A DNA stretch of 64,000 bases, taken from Mageeibacillus sp. UBA6980 (GTDB lineage Bacteria; Bacillota; Clostridia; Saccharofermentanales; Saccharofermentanaceae). Below the pieces are notes generated by a model. That model worked only from the letters and a program-made list of their open reading frames with translations. It was not told the DNA's origin and did not search any database. This document shows, in pieces, positions 58,322 to 64,000 of this stretch. Where the stretch lies: the NCBI GenBank assembly GCA_002450095.1, contig DJYK01000034.1, positions 46,218 through 110,217 of the forward strand, read 5' to 3'. How positions within the stretch are numbered: the first letter of the stretch is position 1; each line of letters opens with the position of its first letter. Both the position numbers and the translations under genes were made by a program.

Positions 58322-59767
58322 TCAGATCTGTTCGAGGATCTTTATGATCTCGCAACGGTTCCCCTTCGTCGGGAGCCGGTTGATGTATTCTGTAATCGCT
58401 GCGCAGATATTCTCTTCATAAATCTCGAAGACTGCAGGGGCGGAAGTCATTACCACCACTTTCTCGTATTCTGCGACAAATATCACGATCCTGTCGAAAT
58501 CGACGGTTCCTATAAACGGTTCGTAATTGGGATATCGTTCGATAAGATCTTTGACGGCTTTAAAGTGATCTTTTTGAGTTTCTTCTGTATACTCGATCTT
58601 TATTCCCGGCCATATGTTTGCTTCTTTAAGTCCTTCCGATGGTGCGGTGAATAATTCTTTAACGGTGATCCCTTTACCCAGAAGATCGAGATATCTGCCG
58701 CGAAGATCTTTTATACCGTCTGTAATGTCGGATGGAATACTCTTAAGATACTTGTCGGGGATAAGAAGGAACAGCGGATTGGAGCCCGCGATCTGTATTG
58801 ATCCTGATGTGTTGAAGATATCGTTCATAACGGATATGAATTCTTTACCGGTCAAGTTGCCGTATATCTTCATAAGAGGCTTGCAGTATGAAAGGTAATT
58901 TAAATACTCGCGTTCGTAAGCGCTCACGGTCTTCTTGTCTTCGAATAATATGTTTCCCATTCCGTCGGTATCTTCGCCTATGGAAGTAGAGGTAAGGGCA
59001 ATAAGACCGGAAGCAACGAACAAAGATCTTTTGTAGATGTTATCACGAAGCATCGGACAGTAATACGGTTCTATATTTCCGGAAATATAGAGGGGGAGCC
59101 ATTTACGGATCGCTCCCATCATATCGTTCAGGTTACGTCTTACTGTATGAATGATCCGTATCCTGATGCCTTTACGAAGGATCCTTATAAGAAGATCCTG
59201 CCATTCGGATGCAAACTTATGTGACTCCAACATCCAGTTCATATTCTCGTTGGAGAACAGAAGAAGGGGCTCGGTTCCATTATACTCGTTGAGGATTTTT
59301 TGAAGAAAATATATAACACTGTCTCTTTTCCCCTCGTTGCCGTAGAAGACCAGACAGTTCTTCTCTTTATACTTATGTTCGCGGGAAACGGCGTCAGTCG
59401 TTCTCATCGAAGGATTGTCGATTGATATGTGTGACAGCTCACTGAAAAAGTCAGTTAAGTCGGCTTTCCCGGTAACAGAGGTTGATCTGAGCCATTCCGC
59501 TATAATCCCGGCTCGCGAATCCGGATCGGAAGGAAGTGCGATTCCCGGGCTGACTACTTCCGTTACTGCTCTTAAGGTATCGGGGTCATTGATCCTCCTT
59601 GCGATAAAAGCGGCGGTCTTCTCTTCGAAGTCTTTGTCGGAAGGACAATTCCTTACGCCTCTTCTTATCTTGGAAATGTAGGATGAATCGAAAGATAAAG
59701 CACGGGCAAGGGTACTGTTGCTTGTATCGGTTACCTTCATGAGAAAATCTAGTTTGCCGGCAAACAT
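58322..59767 (-). CDS. HTH-domain protein with large C-terminal domain, unknown
   Basis: 481 residues. The N-terminal 60 look like a helix-turn-helix of XRE type (DTSNSTLARALSFDSSYISK followed by IRRGVRNCPSD). The remainder has alternating strands and helices (NCLVFYGNEGKRDSVIYFLQ, IRIRIIHTVRRNLNDMM, RIVIFVAEYEKVVVM) that I do not recognise. GGAGG precedes the ATG. It is divergent from the giant surface protein, and two palindromes lie between the two genes. A regulator of that protein is a reasonable inference. Confidence 0.6.
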   Translation of the reverse strand: MFAGKLDFLMKVTDTSNSTLARALSFDSSYISKIRRGVRNCPSDKDFEEKTAAFIARRINDPDTLRAVTEVVSPGIALPSDPDSRAGIIAEWLRSTSVTGKADLTDFFSELSHISIDNPSMRTTDAVSREHKYKEKNCLVFYGNEGKRDSVIYFLQKILNEYNGTEPLLLFSNENMNWMLESHKFASEWQDLLIRILRKGIRIRIIHTVRRNLNDMMGAIRKWLPLYISGNIEPYYCPMLRDNIYKRSLFVASGLIALTSTSIGEDTDGMGNILFEDKKTVSAYEREYLNYLSYCKPLMKIYGNLTGKEFISVMNDIFNTSGSIQIAGSNPLFLLIPDKYLKSIPSDITDGIKDLRGRYLDLLGKGITVKELFTAPSEGLKEANIWPGIKIEYTEETQKDHFKAVKDLIERYPNYEPFIGTVDFDRIVIFVAEYEKVVVMTSAPAVFEIYEENICAAITEYINRLPTKGNRCEIIKILEQI

Positions 59768-59817
59768 ATGGGTTACCTCCGCATTCTGATAAATGAACTA
59801 TAACATATAACAGATGT

Positions 59818-59838
59818 TTTGTCCCGAATCGGGACAAA
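59818..59838. promoter_or_regulatory. Operator-like palindrome A between the HTH and surface-protein genes
   Basis: Arms TTTGTCCCGA and TCGGGACAAA around a single central base: a perfect 21-bp palindrome in the divergent promoter region. Confidence 0.65.
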
Positions 59839-59840
59839 GC

Positions 59841-59857
59841 GATTGTCCGTGACAATC
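59841..59857. promoter_or_regulatory. Operator-like palindrome B between the HTH and surface-protein genes
   Basis: GATTGTC-cgt-GACAATC, 7-bp arms, sharing the TTGTC/GACAA core with palindrome A two bases away. Confidence 0.55.
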
Positions 59858-59952
59858 CGGCCGTATACCGCTTCAGTTAATAATTACGACATATATGAAA
59901 AATAAAATATATATGATAGTTGTCTAAATATTCATAATCAGGAGGAATTCAC

Positions 59953-62900
59953 ATGTTTTGTCAAAATTGCGGAGCCCCCGTTGAAGAAAAAAACAAATTC
60001 TGTGCTAATTGCGGCGCGCTTGTATCGGCAGAAACGCCCGAATCGACCGTGCCTTCGCAACCTGTGACAGCCCCCGTGCCCGAGTCGAAGGTTGCTTCGA
60101 AGCAGAAAACAAAGGAACCCAAGAAGGTTAAGAAAGAGAAGAACGCTAAGCCGAAGGGTAGAAGTAAAGCCGGGATCATTGTTCCGATTGTTGCTGCGGC
60201 AGTCCTTGCTGTGGGCGTAGGAGGATTTTTCATAATACGCAACAAACAGCAGACAGACAAAGCCGTCGATTCGTATACTGATCTTTGTGAGATGACTAAG
60301 CTCGGAACAGAGAGTTATCTTTATGCCAGAGTCCTTACGGAGAGAATACTCGAGGCCGACGTTATCATGAGCGATCCGGATGAGATGGACATGCTCTTTG
60401 ACGAGTGCATCAAGGCGTGGGAAGCAACCGGCGAAGTATCGGAGGACATGGCCGATATGGCAGAGGATCTTTCTTCCGATTCATCTGAAGTAAGAAGGCT
60501 CAATCTCATCGCGAATCCTTCTCTGTCCCTTGTCAACAGGATCCTGTACGGAAGACCTGTATTCGCAAGATCCAATGACAATGAGATTGGTGATGTGATG
60601 TCGCCGGGCGACAGCATCGAGCAATGTGTGCTTCTGTCGGAGCATATCAGCACTGATTCTTCTTCGGCGTTATCGGAGGTGCGTTCACTTCGCTCCGTTT
60701 ATAACGGAAGACAGACGAACATCGAAGAATGGAATCAGACAGTAGTCGAGACTTCCGAGAGCTTCAGTAATACCGTTATCCTCTCAGGAGAAGTTGTGAG
60801 CGGCTCATACACACAGGTATCTGAGGGACAGCCGGTAAGCGTCTATCAGATCTCGACAGATCCGAAGCCGGGAAATACGACCATCGACAATACGGATATT
60901 CTGGTTGACGTCGGAAGCAGGAGCAGCACTTTTGTTATGAGTTCCGGCAACAGCATAACGATCAATTCCGAGATGGATGAGTACATAAGCTCGGAAGGAT
61001 CGACCATCTCGATGTCTACACATACATCAACAACAGAAGAAGTCAGCATGACTTTCCACAGCACGAGTTTTACTTCGTGGTATATCCTTGACGGCATAGG
61101 AGGCTTCGAGATATCAAGACCCGATAAGTATGACGAGGGAATTCTTACTCCGCCTTCGATCGAGAGAGTTGACATTGAGCCGGATCCCGTAAGAAGGACT
61201 ATTGTGGAATGGATTCCTGCGGGAGGATCCGCGGATATCACATCGACACGTCAGACGATCATAGGGGAGACGATAGAAGAGGATGAGTATGAAGTAACCG
61301 TATCAAGAAGAGTTCTGGAAGAGCAGATAGATATACTGCAGGGCGGTTCCGGAGATATTACCGTGTCGGTGATCTGGGGTACGCATGACGATCTTGATCT
61401 GCATGTAATAACTCCGAACGATAACAGGATCTATTACGGCAATACATGCGCAGACGGAGGGGTCCTCGATATCGATGAGAATGCAAGTTCGTACGATCTT
61501 TCCGATACTCCTGTCGAGAATGTATACTTTGCCGAACCTTTGAACGGTCACTACGAAGTATATGTAAGAGATTATCGTGACAGGACCGAGAGCATTTCCA
61601 CACATTATATTGTTGTTGTAAAGATAGGAAATGATGTTGAGGAGTTCGAGGGGGACATAGATGTTTCCGGAACAGAGGATCTGATCATCGAATTCGACTA
61701 CGATGACGCACCTTCCTCGTACACTTCCATCGAGTATAGTGAAGAGTATGTTGAGTCGATCCTCACCGAGTCCAATGTCGGTGCCGGAGATCTTACGGTC
61801 ACTTTGATGTGGGATACATGGGATGATCTCGATCTTCACGTTATTACACCTGACGGAAGTGAAGTATCAAGCTTTAATCCCTATGCAGGCGGAGGAATAC
61901 TTGACAAGGATGCGAACTCGGGTACGGAATGGACGATAGAGCCTGTGGAGAATATCTATTTCGCGGCGCCTTCAGGCGGTCAGTACATAATATACGTGGA
62001 AGACTTTAATGACAGGTCGGAGTATCGTGAGACTAATTACTTCCTGAAGATAACCGTTAACGGAGAGACACAGACTTTTAACGGAACGATCGACGGAACC
62101 GGAACATATATAGATCTTCTCGACTTCAACTACATCTCACGCTGTTATGTTGATCAGGCATCTTATGTCGGACACACGTATGCTTTTATTGATTCCCGGA
62201 TGACGTGGAGACAGGCAAGGGATTTCGCCGAATCATACGGCGGTCACCTTGTTACGATCTCTGACGAAGCGGAGATGTCTTTTGTCATGAGTCAGTTCCC
62301 GAATACTTACGGTTGGATCGGACTTATTAATCCTCAAGATGAGCTTGTATGGGTTACCGGCGAACCTGTATCTTATACGAATATCTGTCCGGAACAGCCT
62401 GCGAACTACGATAATACGGGATACTACGGTTTCCTGTATAACAATATGCAGTGGGCGTTCACATATAACGAGGATACGGAATATCATTATGGTTTCTATA
62501 TAGAATGGGATTACGATGTAGAAGGTTCCATCAATGGCGTATTGAGTCAGGATGCACTTAATGCGATCCTCGCATCCAATAATGCGGGATCCGGCCCCAT
62601 AACGATATCCATCCTCTGGGACAGCGATGATGATCTTGATCTCCATGTATTCACTCCCGATGCATCCGAGATCTACTACAACAACAGACAGGCTCAGGGC
62701 GGATATCTGGATATTGATGCCAATACTGTAAACAATATCATGGCCGATCCGATCGAGAATGTATACTTTACTGCTCCGGCGAACGGCGATTATTGGATCT
62801 ATTTAAACGATTATGAAGACAGATCGGAAGGCCCGACAAACTTTATCGTTAGGATAATTATCAACGGCGAAGCGACGATCTATTCCGGTGTTATTGACGG

Positions 62901-63774
62901 ATCGGGTACGACCTACGAGATCGCAGGGTTTACATTCACAGGTGTTGAAGAGGGTTATGTTGATGAGAATACTCTCGATCAGACACTTAATTCTCTCGGA
63001 GCCGGAAGCGGTGAGATAACCGTATCAATGCTTTGGGACACGGATGACGATCTCGATCTTCATATGCTTACCCCGGACGGATCGGAGATATACTACAGCA
63101 ATAGAAACGCCGGAGGCGGTGAACTGGATTATGACGCCAATGTAGGCGGACGTACAATGGATAACCCTATCGAGAATATCTTCTTTGAGGTTCCGGGCGA
63201 AGGTATCTATCAGGTATGGATCGTTGATTATTCAGACAGATCGGACGGTACGACAAACTATATAGTAAGAGTAACCGTGGGAGATCAGTCGCAGACATTC
63301 AGCGGAACCATTGACGGCTCGGGAACGACCGTTGATATAGTTACTTTCGAGTACGGCGGGTCAGGCACAGGTCTTGATGAGTCGACGCTCGACAGCGGAC
63401 TTATTGATGCAGGGGCCGGAAACGGAGAGATAACGATATCGATGCTCTGGGACAATGATGACGATCTGGATCTCCATGTTCTGACTCCCGACGGCAGTGA
63501 GATCTGCTACAGCAATACTTCGGCTGCCGGCGGTGTACTCGATGTTGATGCCAATGTAGGCGGACGCACCATGGATAATCCTATCGAGAATATCTACTTT
63601 GAAGATCCTGCCGCCGGAACATATCAGGTATGGGTCGAGAATTATTCTGACAGGACTGACGGATCGGCAAACTTTATCGTACGCGTAACGGTGGGCGGAG
63701 AATCGCAGACGTTCAACGGATCTGTCGACGGTTCCGGCTCCGTTGCCGAGGTAGTCTCGTTTACCTACGGTTAA
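59953..63774 (+). CDS. Giant surface protein: zinc ribbon, TM helix, five DUF2135-like repeats and a C-type-lectin-like domain
   Basis: 1273 residues. A zinc ribbon (CQNC at 3-6, CANC at 17-20) and a Lys-rich stretch are followed by a membrane helix at 73-95, so the ribbon is cytoplasmic and the rest outside. Residues 100-460 are Ser/Thr-rich and unrecognised. Five repeats of about 120 residues start near 464, 609, 876, 1014 and 1153, each with a W-D-x-x-D-D-L-D-L-H-V-x-T-P signature typical of DUF2135-like beta domains. Between repeats 2 and 3 (about 734-856) SYVGHTYAFIDSRMTWRQAR, GGHLVTISDEAE and YGWIGLINPQDELVW mark a C-type-lectin-like domain. AGGAGG precedes the ATG. Adhesion or glycan binding is inference. 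Confidence 0.8.
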   Translation: MFCQNCGAPVEEKNKFCANCGALVSAETPESTVPSQPVTAPVPESKVASKQKTKEPKKVKKEKNAKPKGRSKAGIIVPIVAAAVLAVGVGGFFIIRNKQQTDKAVDSYTDLCEMTKLGTESYLYARVLTERILEADVIMSDPDEMDMLFDECIKAWEATGEVSEDMADMAEDLSSDSSEVRRLNLIANPSLSLVNRILYGRPVFARSNDNEIGDVMSPGDSIEQCVLLSEHISTDSSSALSEVRSLRSVYNGRQTNIEEWNQTVVETSESFSNTVILSGEVVSGSYTQVSEGQPVSVYQISTDPKPGNTTIDNTDILVDVGSRSSTFVMSSGNSITINSEMDEYISSEGSTISMSTHTSTTEEVSMTFHSTSFTSWYILDGIGGFEISRPDKYDEGILTPPSIERVDIEPDPVRRTIVEWIPAGGSADITSTRQTIIGETIEEDEYEVTVSRRVLEEQIDILQGGSGDITVSVIWGTHDDLDLHVITPNDNRIYYGNTCADGGVLDIDENASSYDLSDTPVENVYFAEPLNGHYEVYVRDYRDRTESISTHYIVVVKIGNDVEEFEGDIDVSGTEDLIIEFDYDDAPSSYTSIEYSEEYVESILTESNVGAGDLTVTLMWDTWDDLDLHVITPDGSEVSSFNPYAGGGILDKDANSGTEWTIEPVENIYFAAPSGGQYIIYVEDFNDRSEYRETNYFLKITVNGETQTFNGTIDGTGTYIDLLDFNYISRCYVDQASYVGHTYAFIDSRMTWRQARDFAESYGGHLVTISDEAEMSFVMSQFPNTYGWIGLINPQDELVWVTGEPVSYTNICPEQPANYDNTGYYGFLYNNMQWAFTYNEDTEYHYGFYIEWDYDVEGSINGVLSQDALNAILASNNAGSGPITISILWDSDDDLDLHVFTPDASEIYYNNRQAQGGYLDIDANTVNNIMADPIENVYFTAPANGDYWIYLNDYEDRSEGPTNFIVRIIINGEATIYSGVIDGSGTTYEIAGFTFTGVEEGYVDENTLDQTLNSLGAGSGEITVSMLWDTDDDLDLHMLTPDGSEIYYSNRNAGGGELDYDANVGGRTMDNPIENIFFEVPGEGIYQVWIVDYSDRSDGTTNYIVRVTVGDQSQTFSGTIDGSGTTVDIVTFEYGGSGTGLDESTLDSGLIDAGAGNGEITISMLWDNDDDLDLHVLTPDGSEICYSNTSAAGGVLDVDANVGGRTMDNPIENIYFEDPAAGTYQVWVENYSDRTDGSANFIVRVTVGGESQTFNGSVDGSGSVAEVVSFTYG

Positions 63775-63806
63775 ACTCAGCCATCTTATTATCCGGCACG
63801 AAAGCA

Positions 63807-64000
63807 GGGGTTGTCTCAAAAGTGATGTAAGTTCACTGAGAGGCAACCTCTTTAGTTCAAAAACAAATTGTTTCCTGCTCAAAACAGCTACAAAGCACTA
63901 CAATACCCTCCCAGTGACACAAAGTGTGACTGATTGAACGAGTTGGTCAACGTTTCAGTCACTACAGGCCTCCCAGTGAAGTGGTAACGTAAAAGTAGAC
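63807..64000. repeat. MITE-like repeat, copy 2 (runs off the window)
   Basis: Begins GGGGTTGTCTCAAA, identical to copy 1 for the first 49 bases, then highly similar with a 4-base deletion and scattered changes up to about 63965, after which the two diverge. The right end is outside the window, so the second terminal repeat cannot be checked. Confidence 0.7.

Overview
The window reads as a chromosomal segment of a low-to-mid GC, strictly anaerobic, polysaccharide-degrading member of the Clostridia (Bacillota), probably from gut or rumen. The basis is: the rplU-prp-rpmA-obgE block with an L27 whose N-terminal extension fits cleavage by the Prp protease; DUF1385, PrmC and DUF951 in a row; a Rho with a long basic insertion; AGGAGG-type ribosome binding sites; a cell-surface GH5 cellulase; and many iron-sulfur flavoenzymes with no quinone or cytochrome genes. 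Genus-level placement is not possible from sequence reading alone.

Layout. 1-4.8 kb: a surface lipoprotein, then a TetR-SDR-acyltransferase operon whose last gene is broken by one in-frame TAG. 4.9-13.3 kb: mreB, a decayed DUF4214 gene, a metallophosphoesterase, rho, rpmE, DUF1385, prmC, DUF951 and a VOC protein. 13.4-25.1 kb: a YbaK-like deacylase, a cation:proton antiporter, an AT-rich spacer with phased GTTC/GAAC motifs, a PD-(D/E)XK-like protein, murC, a membrane protein, a 1033-residue TIR-TM-beta-propeller protein, a DHH phosphoesterase and a three-gene operon around an XRE regulator. 25.1-29 kb: rplU-prp-rpmA-obgE and pepT. 29-40.4 kb: a surface adhesin-like protein, two HAD-like proteins (one fused to a ParB-like domain), a RelA/SpoT-domain protein, an acyltransferase, an XRE/DUF2975 pair, a LysR regulator, a PARG-like protein, tRNA-Ser(GGA), and a lipoprotein-azlC-azlD operon.

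Two regions stand out. At 40.4-48.9 kb a likely operon encodes a cytoplasmic diguanylate cyclase whose sensor is a catalytically dead GH16 glucanase domain plus a CBM-like and a LacI-type sugar-binding domain, then a cardiolipin synthase, a membrane-anchored GH5 cellulase and a second LacI-GGDEF cyclase. I infer a polysaccharide-sensing c-di-GMP circuit tied to cellulase and envelope. At 49.2-58.0 kb a nine-gene operon carries hdrBCA, flxDCBA and two subunits of a soluble fumarate reductase. I infer an NADH-dependent, electron-bifurcating fumarate reductase, analogous to thiol:fumarate reductase but without the DsrC or CoM/CoB partner usually expected.

58.1-64 kb: two copies of a roughly 250-bp repeat (the first with terminal inverted repeats) flank a divergent pair, an HTH regulator and a 1273-residue surface protein with five WD..DDLDLHV-type repeats and a C-type-lectin-like domain. 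Several genes have a -10 box only 6-10 nt before the start codon, which suggests leaderless or near-leaderless transcripts. TAG is rarely used as a stop here, and three broken genes contain or end in it.
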